This document shows, in pieces, positions 7,654-14,041 of a DNA stretch of 20,849 nt. The stretch lies in NCBI GenBank assembly GCA_020249025.1, contig JADCGM010000321.1, forward strand, positions 1 to 20,849, in the 5' to 3' direction. The stretch is from Alphaproteobacteria bacterium. GTDB lineage: Bacteria > Pseudomonadota > Alphaproteobacteria > Sphingomonadales > Sphingomonadaceae. Numbering within the stretch: position 1 is the first letter of the stretch; each line of letters opens with the position of its first letter. The notes under the pieces are model-generated. The model did no database searches and had not been told where the DNA came from. It saw only the letters and a list, made by a program, of their open reading frames with translations. The translations under genes and the position numbers were made by a program.

Positions 7654-8363
7654 CGCAGCCGCCCGACGCAGATCCGGAACGGCAGGCGCCAGCGCACTTC
7701 GGCGTCAGCGATTTGCGCCTCGGCGAGCAGCCGCGCCCAGTCGGCGAAGCGGAAGGACCGGCCGACCGAGACCATGCCGTCATGACGGACATAGCGGTGC
7801 CAGCGCATGACGACCGCGAGCGCGCCGAAGCCGAGATGGGCGATGCGGTGGCGGTGGAGATCATTGACGAACCACCCCTTGCGCGCGGTCGCCTCCATCC
7901 ACTTCAGAAACAATAGCAGCACTTCGTCGGGCAGGTGGTGGGCGACGAGCGAGCTGACGATGAAGTCCGGCGCGTCGGCCGCCGGCCAGTCGAACAGGTC
8001 GCCGGTGCGATAGTCGATCGCCATCTCCGGCGGGGTCGCGGCGCGCGCAGCGGGCGCGCTCCACGGCGACAGGTCGATGCCGGACAGGCGGGGGACGAGG
8101 CCGCGCTGCGTTGCCCAGCGGTGGATGGCGCGCAGCATGTCGCCGCGCCCGTAGCCGACGTCGAGCAGCGAGAAGCCATCGCCGGGCTTCAGGTCGCGGG
8201 TTGCTTGCGCCAGCCAGGCCAGCGTCGGCGGCTTGGCGCGGGTCCAGACGTTGACGCGTTCGAGATCGGCCAGAAGCGCCGCGAACACCTCGGGCGCGAT
8301 GGCGGGATCGTCCATCCACTCGGGCTCGACCGAGCGGACCGACAGGTCGGGCCACAGCGTCAA
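7650..8363 (-). CDS. Class I SAM-dependent methyltransferase, second gene of type III PKS operon
   Basis: A 237-residue methyltransferase. SAM-binding motif I is LLDVGYGRGDML (66-77), the acidic residue after strand two is in SGIDLS, and a further motif DFIVSSLVAHHLPDE follows, as in UbiE/Coq5-like and small-molecule methyltransferases. The start is TTG 8363, four bases after the PKS stop, because the N-terminal stretch LSVRSVEPEWMDDPAI looks family-conserved; ATG 8315 is the next alternative. It overlaps the FAD oxidoreductase gene by ATGA. The likely role is O- or C-methylation of the polyketide, by analogy with Streptomyces SrsB in phenolic-lipid synthesis, although SrsB is of a different methyltransferase class. 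Confidence 0.88.
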   Translation of the reverse strand: MTLWPDLSVRSVEPEWMDDPAIAPEVFAALLADLERVNVWTRAKPPTLAWLAQATRDLKPGDGFSLLDVGYGRGDMLRAIHRWATQRGLVPRLSGIDLSPWSAPAARAATPPEMAIDYRTGDLFDWPAADAPDFIVSSLVAHHLPDEVLLLFLKWMEATARKGWFVNDLHRHRIAHLGFGALAVVMRWHRYVRHDGMVSVGRSFRFADWARLLAEAQIADAEVRWRLPFRICVGRLR

Positions 8364-8367
8364 GCGG

Positions 8368-9438
8368 TCAGGCCCGCGAGAAGCGGAAGCTTTCGGCGGC
8401 GAGGCCGGGCCCGAAGGCGATTCCCATGCCGTTCGCCGCCGGCGCGTCGCTGCGCATCAGGCGGTCCAGGACGAACATGATCGTCGCGGAACTCATGTTG
8501 CCGAAGTCGCGCAGCACCCCGCGCGACCAGGCGAGCGCATCGCCCGCCAGTTCATAGCCCTGCTCGACCGCATCGAGGATGGTGCGCCCGCCGGCATGCA
8601 CCGCCCAGGCGTCGTAATCGGACGGCTGGCGGCCGCGCAGCAGGTTGCCGGGATCGTTGCGCTCGCGGTCGGCCTTCAGCGCGCGGCCGATCTTGATCGG
8701 CACCTCGCCCGACAAGTGCATGTCGAAGCCCTGGTCGCCGATCCGCCAGGTGATGTTCTCGGCCGACTCCTCGATGGTCGCGGCGCGGAAATCGTGAAGC
8801 GCCAGCCCCGTCGCATCGGCGGTGACAAGGCTCGCGGCGCAGCCGTCGCCGAACAGCAGCATCGACAGCAGCCGCTCGAGATCGGGCGTTTCCTGAAAGT
8901 GGAGCGTGCAGAGCTCGAGGTTGACGACGAGGACGCGCGCCGCCGGCTCCGACCGGACGATATGATGCGCCAGCCGCAGCGAATTGACCGCGGCGTAGCA
9001 GCCCATGAAGCCGACGACGGTGCGCTCGACCGACGGCTGGAGCCCGGCGCGGGCGACGATCATCTGGTCGAGCCCCGGCGCGATGAAGCCCGTGCAGGAC
9101 GAGACGATGAGGTGGGTGATGCCGCTGCGGTCGATGTCGCCCAGCGCATCGATCGCGCGGACCGCGAGATCGGGGGCGTGCTGCTCGTAGCGGGCCATCC
9201 GCGCCGCGGTCGAGGGGAAGCGGCCGCGAACATAGAAGCCTTCCGAATCGGCATCGCCGGTGTCGGACGGCTGGAAGAAGGAATAGCGGTGCGCGATGTC
9301 GGCGCGGCCGACCATGCGCTTGAAGATCAGCTTTTCGCGGCGTTCGGGAATGAAGCCGTCCACGAAGCCGACGAAGGCCTCATGGACGTCGTTGGGCGGA
9401 ACGGCGGTGCCGATGCGGTTGATGTGCGCGGTCGCCAT
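8368..9438 (-). CDS. Type III polyketide synthase (chalcone/alkylresorcinol synthase-like)
   Basis: A 356-residue homodimeric ketosynthase that extends an acyl starter with malonyl-CoA without an acyl carrier protein, typically giving alkylresorcinols or alkylpyrones in bacteria. The complete catalytic triad is visible: Cys147 in VVGFMGCYAAVNSLRLA, His281 in WAVHAGG and Asn314 in GNMSSATI. The C-terminal GFGPG loop is present as AFGPG (341-345). There is no signal peptide and length is normal. The start ATG 9438 has GAAAGG six bases upstream and a GC hairpin in the leader. It is the first gene of a three-gene operon. Starter unit and product are unknown; a fatty acyl starter is the usual choice in this group. 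Confidence 0.95.
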   Translation of the reverse strand: MATAHINRIGTAVPPNDVHEAFVGFVDGFIPERREKLIFKRMVGRADIAHRYSFFQPSDTGDADSEGFYVRGRFPSTAARMARYEQHAPDLAVRAIDALGDIDRSGITHLIVSSCTGFIAPGLDQMIVARAGLQPSVERTVVGFMGCYAAVNSLRLAHHIVRSEPAARVLVVNLELCTLHFQETPDLERLLSMLLFGDGCAASLVTADATGLALHDFRAATIEESAENITWRIGDQGFDMHLSGEVPIKIGRALKADRERNDPGNLLRGRQPSDYDAWAVHAGGRTILDAVEQGYELAGDALAWSRGVLRDFGNMSSATIMFVLDRLMRSDAPAANGMGIAFGPGLAAESFRFSRA

Positions 9439-9455
9439 GACGGGCCTTTCGGGAG

Positions 9456-9477
9456 CGGCGAGGGGAACGCCTCGCCG
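9456..9477 (-). promoter_or_regulatory. Hairpin in the type III PKS leader
   Basis: An 8-bp perfect inverted repeat (CGGCGAGG 9456-9463 with CCTCGCCG 9470-9477, 6-nt loop) sits between the likely promoter and the Shine-Dalgarno (9445-9450) of the PKS gene. It could affect translation or simply be a GC-rich coincidence. Confidence 0.3.
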
Positions 9478-9531
9478 GTCCTAGAACCCAGCATAAGCCG
9501 AAAAGTTGACGGCGTGCGACTCCGCGGCCCG

Positions 9532-10074
9532 CTATTTCGCCAGCCGGTCGCGCGCGGCGGCGAAGCTGCGGTCGTAATCGGCGCGCAGCGCATCGGCGCG
9601 GGCGATCAGCCGGCCGAGCGCCGCGACGTCGGCGGCCACGTTCGCCCCGCCCGAGGCTGCGAGCGCCGTATCCCCCGCCAGTGCGTCGAGCCGGTCGCGC
9701 AGATCGACGATCTGGGCCCCGGCGCGCTCCAGCCGCGACAGTTCGAGCTGCGCCTTCGAGGCCGCCTCGCTGCCCGGGGCGGCGTTGGCGGCGGCGGCCG
9801 CAGCCGAATCGGCATTGGTCTTGGCGGCGGCGAGCAGCTCCGCGGCGCGCTCGACATCGGCAGTCGCCTCGGCGATCCGCGCCGACACCACGACGGGCGC
9901 GGACGCCGCGGTCGCGGTCGCGCCGGGCGCGGCGGTCGCGCCGATACCCGCCTCGGCGGCGGCCGCCTGCGGGCTCAGCTCGCCCGGCCGCTTCGCCAGA
10001 CTCGGCCATTCGCCGTCGGCGGCGGCACAGGCGGACAGGGCGGCGACGAGCGGCAGCAGAAGGGCGGTACGCAT
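9532..10074 (-). CDS. Lipoprotein with predicted helical body, function unknown
   Basis: A 180-residue protein with a lipoprotein signal (MRTALLLPLVAALSAC, lipidated Cys16). The rest is Ala-rich with charged residues spaced as in helical coiled coils (IAEATADVERAAELLAAAK…; LELSRLERAGAQIVDLRDRL…). Position +2 after Cys is Ala, so it is likely sorted to the outer membrane. No catalytic motif is visible. It ends with LIARADALRADYDRSFAAARDRLAK. It lies upstream of the PKS operon on the same strand with a 93-base gap, so it may have its own promoter. Function unknown. Confidence 0.75.
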   Translation of the reverse strand: MRTALLLPLVAALSACAAADGEWPSLAKRPGELSPQAAAAEAGIGATAAPGATATAASAPVVVSARIAEATADVERAAELLAAAKTNADSAAAAAANAAPGSEAASKAQLELSRLERAGAQIVDLRDRLDALAGDTALAASGGANVAADVAALGRLIARADALRADYDRSFAAARDRLAK

Positions 10075-10151
10075 GGCGGCGGACCCTAGTCCCGCCTCCC
10101 CGCCTTGCCAACCCGCCGGGGTCCGCGGCGACGGTCCCGGCGGCGCAGGGG

Positions 10152-10190
10152 TTGCGCGCGCCGCCGCCCTCGACTAAGGGAGCGCTCCCT
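10152..10190 (+). promoter_or_regulatory. Possible tRNA promoter with palindrome
   Basis: TTGCGC (10152-10157) and TAAGGG (10175-10180) are 17 bases apart, a plausible sigma-70 spacing. The -10 runs into a perfect 14-base palindrome AGGGAGCGCTCCCT (10177-10190) that ends two bases before the mature tRNA. A GC-rich discriminator would fit stringent control of a stable RNA. The hexamers are only moderate matches. Confidence 0.35.
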
Positions 10191-10192
10191 GC

Positions 10193-10269
10193 GCGCCCGT
10201 AGCTCAGCTGGATAGAGCATCAGACTACGAATCTGAGGGTCGGACGTTCGAATCGTTCCGGGCGCGCCA
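10193..10269 (+). tRNA. tRNA-Arg (anticodon ACG)
   Basis: A complete 77-base cloverleaf can be drawn. The acceptor stem is GCGCCCG with CGGGCGC, the D arm GCTC/GAGC, the anticodon stem TCAGA/TCTGA with loop CTACGAA (anticodon ACG), and the T arm GGACG/CGTTC with loop TTCGAAT. Discriminator G and an encoded CCA follow. The ACG anticodon is normally converted to ICG by TadA and reads CGU, CGC and CGA, important in a GC-rich genome. I see no duplicated 3' end that would mark an integrated element. Confidence 0.97.
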
Positions 10270-10390
10270 TTTTCTCCCCTTCATCGACGGGTCTGGACGG
10301 CGCAGACGCGCCGCGCCCGTCGTGATTTCCCTCGCAAATGCGCCATTTCCGCGCGTGACCTGCAGCCATGACGCGAATATAGCGGCGGGC

Positions 10391-10780
10391 ATGAGCGGCC
10401 TTCGCGTTGTTCTGTCCCGATCCCGGTGGCTGACGCCGCTGCTGCTCCTGCTTGCGCTCGGGGCGAAGGCGTTGATTCCGTCCGGCGCCATGACAGCGCG
10501 GGCGGCGGATGGCGTCGTGGTGGTGCTGTGCTCGGAGACCGGGGTGCGCACCGTCGCGCTGCCGCCCGGCGATGCCGGGCCCGAGCGCGCGCCGCGCGAG
10601 CATCCGTGCGCCTTTGCGGCGCTCGGCATGGCCGGCCTGATCGCGGCTGGCCCGCTCGGGCCCGGCGCGCCGATCCGGTTCGCCGCCCCGCAGGCGAGCC
10701 CGGTGCTTGCCGCTGCGCCGCCTGCGCCTCTGCTGCGGCTGCGCCCGCCGCTGCGGGCGCCCCCGACCGTCTCCGCCTGA
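10391..10780 (+). CDS. DUF2946-like small membrane/secreted protein of copper cassette
   Basis: A 129-residue protein starting at ATG 10391. The N terminus RSRWLTPLLLLLALGAKALIPSGAM is one hydrophobic segment (signal anchor). It is followed by VVVLCSETGVRTVALPPG and a short HPCAF motif; the two Cys and one His could bind a metal. This arrangement (short hydrophobic helix, IPSG.M, then LC…G and HPCAF) is that of DUF2946 proteins, which often sit beside copper genes. The C-terminal third is Pro/Ala-rich. It precedes the PCuAC and SCO1 genes with a 94-base gap. Exact function unknown. Confidence 0.75.
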   Translation: MSGLRVVLSRSRWLTPLLLLLALGAKALIPSGAMTARAADGVVVVLCSETGVRTVALPPGDAGPERAPREHPCAFAALGMAGLIAAGPLGPGAPIRFAAPQASPVLAAAPPAPLLRLRPPLRAPPTVSA

Positions 10781-10874
10781 TCCGACCCTGCCCCCAAGGG
10801 CCGCGCGTCGCGCTGGCCGGTGTCGCATCGACTCCAGGCCGCGGCGGCTGCGGCCGTCCGATCCGGAGACGTCC

Positions 10875-11369
10875 ATGCACCCGATTCGTCTTGTCGCCCT
10901 GTCCCTTCTCGCCGCCCTTCCGCCTGCCGCGAGCGCCGAGCCCAAGCCTGCCGCCGTCGCGGCCGGGCCGCTCACCATCGCCAACGCCTGGTCGCGCGAG
11001 ACGGCCGCCGGTCAGTCTGCCGGCGGCGGCTTCGTCACCATCACCAACCGCGGCGCTGCCGCCGACCGGTTGCTCGCCGCATCGTCGCCTGCCGCAGCCG
11101 AGGTCCAGATCCACCGCATGTCGATGGAGGGCGGCGTGATGCGCATGCGGCAGATGACCGACGGGCTCGCCATCCCCGCCGCCGCCACTGTGACGCTGCG
11201 GCCGGGCAGCTATCACCTCATGCTCGTCGGCCTGACCGCCCCGCTGAAGCGCGGCGCGAGCGTTCCGGTCGAATTGCGCTTCGAGCGCGCCGGACGCGTT
11301 CGCGTCCCCTTCCGGGTCGAGCCGGTGACTGCGACCGGCGCGACGGGTGGTGCGCATGGCGGGCACTGA
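10875..11369 (+). CDS. Periplasmic copper chaperone PCu(A)C
   Basis: A 164-residue secreted copper chaperone that delivers Cu(I) to the CuA site of cytochrome oxidase, usually together with SCO1. The signal peptide ends at about residue 21 (AASA/EP). The metal-binding motif H(M)X10MX~21HXM is seen as His80-x10-Met91-x22-His114-x-Met116, in IHRMSMEGGVMRMRQM and SYHLMLVGL. The protein ends in GGAHGGH, a short His-rich tail that might add a Cu(II) site. ATG 10875 is preceded by GGAG. The 3' end overlaps the SCO1 gene by 14 bases. Confidence 0.93.
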   Translation: MHPIRLVALSLLAALPPAASAEPKPAAVAAGPLTIANAWSRETAAGQSAGGGFVTITNRGAAADRLLAASSPAAAEVQIHRMSMEGGVMRMRQMTDGLAIPAAATVTLRPGSYHLMLVGLTAPLKRGASVPVELRFERAGRVRVPFRVEPVTATGATGGAHGGH

Positions 11370-11979
11370 CCGGCGGCTGCGCGGCCTGCGCATCGGACTG
11401 TGGGCGCTGGTCGGGCTCGCCGCCGCCGGACTTGGCGTGCTGGCGATGACGGGGCGTCTCGCCCCGGCGGCCCCGGCGGTCGAAAGCTATGGCGCCGCCA
11501 TCGGCGGACCGTTCGAACTCGTCGATCCGGCGGGGCGGACCGTCACCGACCGCAGCCTGCGCGGCCGGCCGTTCGCGATCTTCTTCGGCTTCACGCGCTG
11601 TCCCGACGTCTGCCCGACGACGCTCAGCCGCCTGGCGCAGCTGCGCTCGAAGCTCGGGGCCGACGGCGACGCATTCGACATCGTCTTCGTCTCGGTCGAT
11701 CCCGGCCATGATTCGCCCGCCGACATCGGCGCCTATGTCGACCTGTTCGACACCCCGATCCTCGGGCTCACGGGCAGCGAGACCCAGATCGCTGCTGCCG
11801 CCAAGGCCTATCATGTCTACTACGGCAAGGTGGACCAGCCCGGCGGCGACTACACGATCGACCATTCGGCGACCGTGTTCCTCATGGGCCGCCGCGGCCA
11901 GTTCGTTGCGACCATCGACATGGAGGAAGGCGACAAGCCCGCGCTCGCCAAGCTGCGCCGCCTGATCGCCGACGGCTGA
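11356..11979 (+). CDS. SCO1/SenC family copper-binding protein
   Basis: A 207-residue thioredoxin-fold protein anchored by one N-terminal helix (residues about 10-31), acting in the periplasm in cytochrome c oxidase CuA assembly. The copper ligands are complete: CPDVC (Cys82, Cys86) in FFGFTRCPDVCPTTL and the distal His170 in YTIDHSATVF. VSVDPGHDSP is also typical. ATG 11356 is preferred over GTG 11347; both overlap the PCuAC end, so the genes are coupled. A 6-bp GC hairpin at 12021-12037 lies after the gene but has no T-run. Confidence 0.95.
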   Translation: MAGTDRRLRGLRIGLWALVGLAAAGLGVLAMTGRLAPAAPAVESYGAAIGGPFELVDPAGRTVTDRSLRGRPFAIFFGFTRCPDVCPTTLSRLAQLRSKLGADGDAFDIVFVSVDPGHDSPADIGAYVDLFDTPILGLTGSETQIAAAAKAYHVYYGKVDQPGGDYTIDHSATVFLMGRRGQFVATIDMEEGDKPALAKLRRLIADG

Positions 11980-12053
11980 GCCGAAACCCTCCCGGCGCGG
12001 GCGTCGGTGCGCTGCATTGACGCCCGCGCCCCGGGCGGCGCAAAGGTCGGCGC

Positions 12054-12995
12054 ATGACCGATCCCCGCTCGATCCAGCCTGTCTCGATGACGCGCTACGA
12101 GGCCGATTTCGCCGGCTTCGCGCGCGATCTCGTCGCCTCTTTCAAGCGCACCGGCTTCGGCGTTGTCGCCGATCACGGCCTGCCGCAGGGCCTGCTCGAC
12201 GCCGCGCTCGCCGACACCAAAGCCTTTTTCGCGCTGCCCGAGGAGGTGAAGCGTCGCTACCATGTCCCGGGCTCGGGCGGGGCGCGCGGGCTGACGCCGT
12301 TCGGGGTCGAGACCGCCAAGGGCCACAGCGCGGTCGACCTCAAAGAATTCTGGCACGTCGGGCGCGAGCTGCCGGAGGGGCACCCCTACCGCAAATACAT
12401 GCCGGCGAACCTCTGGCCGATAGAGATCCCGGACTTCCGCCGCCATGTCTACGGGATGTTCGAGGCGCTCGATGCGCTCGGCGCCAAGCTGCTGCGCGCC
12501 ATCGCGCACGAACTGGGGCTGCCGGTCGACTGGTTCGCGGACAAGGTCGGCGCGGGCAATTCGGTTCTGCGCCTGCTCCACTATCCGCCGATTCCCGCCG
12601 ACGCGCCCGGCGTCCGCGCGGGCGCGCACGAGGACATCAACGTCATCACGCTTCTGCTCGGCGCCGAGGAAGCGGGGCTCGAGGTGCTGACCCGCGACGG
12701 CGACTGGCTGGCGATCACGCCGCCGCCGGGAGCGCTCGTCGTCAACGTCGGCGACATGCTGCAGCGGTTGACCAACCATGTGCTGCCCTCGACGACTCAC
12801 CGCGTCGTCAACCCGCCGCCCGAGCGCCGAGGCTTCGCGCGCTATTCGACGCCCTTCTTCTTGCACTTCGAGCCGGAGTTCCTCATCAAGACGCTCCCCG
12901 GCTGCGTCGATGCGGCGAATCCGGACCGCTATCCGGCCGGGATCACCGCCGACGGCTACCTCCAGGAGCGGCTGCGGGAGATCAAGCTGATCTGA
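12054..12995 (+). CDS. 2-oxoglutarate/Fe(II)-dependent oxygenase, isopenicillin N synthase family
   Basis: A 313-residue double-stranded beta-helix oxygenase. The N-terminal DIOX_N-like part contains KRTGFGVVADHGLP and AFFALPEEVKRRY. The Fe(II) triad is His192-x-Asp194 (GAHEDINVITLL) and His249 (STTHRVVNPP). The 2-oxoglutarate carboxylate is expected to be bound by Arg263 and Ser265 (ARYS). The family includes IPNS, the ethylene-forming enzyme and many hydroxylases. AAAGG (12042-12046) lies 7 bases before the ATG. It stands alone between the copper cassette and rpsT with no pathway partner. The substrate is unknown; beta-lactam synthesis is not implied. Confidence 0.92.
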   Translation: MTDPRSIQPVSMTRYEADFAGFARDLVASFKRTGFGVVADHGLPQGLLDAALADTKAFFALPEEVKRRYHVPGSGGARGLTPFGVETAKGHSAVDLKEFWHVGRELPEGHPYRKYMPANLWPIEIPDFRRHVYGMFEALDALGAKLLRAIAHELGLPVDWFADKVGAGNSVLRLLHYPPIPADAPGVRAGAHEDINVITLLLGAEEAGLEVLTRDGDWLAITPPPGALVVNVGDMLQRLTNHVLPSTTHRVVNPPPERRGFARYSTPFFLHFEPEFLIKTLPGCVDAANPDRYPAGITADGYLQERLREIKLI

Positions 12996-13043
12996 CCCGG
13001 CGGGCCCGCCCGCGCGACTGCGGCGAATCGCCGGGCGCGCCGG

Positions 13044-13072
13044 TTGACCGACCCCTCCATCTTCCGTATAGG
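13044..13072 (+). promoter_or_regulatory. Sigma-70 promoter of rpsT
   Basis: TTGACC (13044-13049) and TATAGG (13067-13072) are separated by exactly 17 bases and lie about 85 bases before the rpsT start. This is the clearest housekeeping promoter in the window. Confidence 0.75.
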
Positions 13073-13156
13073 GCGCGCCTTCCCGGCGCAGCCTCGCTGT
13101 CGCCGCTCTCCGCCTTGCAGCGGAGTTGATCAAGAGCTGTTCTTAGAGGGTTTTCG

Positions 13157-13420
13157 ATGGCCAATACGCCGCAGGCGCGCAAGCGCATCCGCCGCAACGA
13201 CCGGCGCGCCGACATCAACAAGGCGCGTGTCAGCCGCATCCGCACCTTCGTGAAGAAGGTCGAATCGGCGATCGCGACCGGCGGCAAGGACGCGGCTCTG
13301 GCGGCGCTCGCGGCGGCGCAGCCCGAGATGATGCGCGGCGTGTCGAAGGGCGTTCTCCACAAGAACACCGTTGCCCGCAAGATTTCGCGGCTCACCAAGC
13401 GCGTCAACGCGCTGGGCTGA
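13157..13420 (+). CDS. rpsT: 30S ribosomal protein S20
   Basis: The 87-residue S20 binds 16S rRNA early in 30S assembly. The sequence is recognisable throughout: MANTPQARKRIRRNDRRADI at the start, RTFVKKVESAI in the middle and KGVLHKNTVARKISRLTKRV near the C terminus. It is very basic and helical, and length is normal. AGAGGG lies six bases before the ATG. It has its own promoter (13044-13072) and terminator (13445-13477). The rpsT-dnaA order is found in many alphaproteobacteria. Confidence 0.98.
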   Translation: MANTPQARKRIRRNDRRADINKARVSRIRTFVKKVESAIATGGKDAALAALAAAQPEMMRGVSKGVLHKNTVARKISRLTKRVNALG

Positions 13421-13444
13421 GCCCGCAGCCGTTTCGGCGGTTCC

Positions 13445-13477
13445 AAACGCCGGTCGGACGCTGTCCGGCCGGCGTTT
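13445..13477 (+). terminator. Strong hairpin terminator after rpsT
   Basis: AAACGCCGG (13445-13453) pairs with CCGGCGTTT (13469-13477). A G-T pair and CGGAC/GTCCG continue the stem inward, giving about 15 bp around a 3-base loop. It is followed by GCTTTG, a poor T-run. It lies 24 bases after the rpsT stop and separates rpsT from the dnaA upstream region. Confidence 0.75.
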
Positions 13478-14041
13478 GCTTTGTGCGCTCCCGGCTGCGC
13501 TCTCGGTATTCCGGCGGGACGAATCGGGACCATCCGATTCGGCTGCCAACAAAGCCCGTCATTTCAGTGATTTGGGCGCAAATCCGCGGGATTCCGACTG
13601 AATCTCCTGTCAACGGGGATTATTTCACTTTTGCGAAAATGCTCCCCTTGATCGGGGTTCGCGGCTTTGCGTAGGGTTGCCTTCGGCCCAGCGCCGACGG
13701 GCGGTTTTCGCCCGGTCTCGAAAATAGTCGAGCGTATCGGAAAGGTCTCGCCATAGGGGTGGCGGGCCTGAGTGAAGTTGCGCGTGCGTGAAGATCGCCG
13801 GTTTTACGGGGTATCTTTGGAGCGGAGCCTTCGGGCTGTTCGGACGTTAAGTTCCTGCTCTGCCTCGAACACTTAAAGGCGGCTTGCAAGTAGTTGACCT
13901 GACACATGTCAGGCAGCCGTACCGCTGACGGCGAAGACAGCGGACGGAGCCGGCGATTCGCCGGTGGGGATGGAAACGGGGCGACACGCGGCGATGGCAA
14001 CCAATTCGGCATGGTTGGGGAACAGGGCGACTTCGTTGTTC
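13478..14041 (+). promoter_or_regulatory. dnaA upstream non-coding region with clustered GANTC sites
   Basis: About 560 bases without a supported gene, locally more AT-rich than its surroundings (13545-13680). GANTC sites are at 13521, 13536, 13590, 13600 and 13955, with three more in the first 90 bases of dnaA. A weak promoter candidate is TTGATC (13648-13653) and TAGGGT (13672-13677), 18 bases apart. A 6-bp hairpin is at 13698-13714. I found no consensus DnaA box (TTATCCACA), so it cannot be called oriC from sequence. It is probably the dnaA control region. Confidence 0.5.
13898..13913. promoter_or_regulatory. Inverted repeat operator candidate upstream of dnaA
   Basis: CCTGACA-CA-TGTCAGG is a perfect 7-bp inverted repeat with a 2-base centre, overlapping a TTGACC (13894-13899) that could be a -35 element. 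It lies 128 bases before the chosen dnaA start. The symmetry is what a dimeric helix-turn-helix regulator would bind; no regulator is identified. Confidence 0.45.

Noticed and set aside
8233..10089. 618-codon plus-strand open frame over the type III PKS and lipoprotein
   Set aside because: It runs antisense across two well-supported genes with catalytic motifs and signal peptide, and its own translation has no recognisable domain.
10193..10269. tRNA-Arg as an attachment site of an integrated element
   Set aside because: No integrase and no duplicated tRNA 3' end are visible in the window.
13639..13674. 11-codon reading frame (ATG…TAG) in the dnaA upstream region
   Set aside because: No ribosome-binding site and no support for translation.
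13847..13876. Two TTAA sequences as a CtrA site
   Set aside because: They are separated by 22 bases, not the 7 required for TTAA-N7-TTAA.
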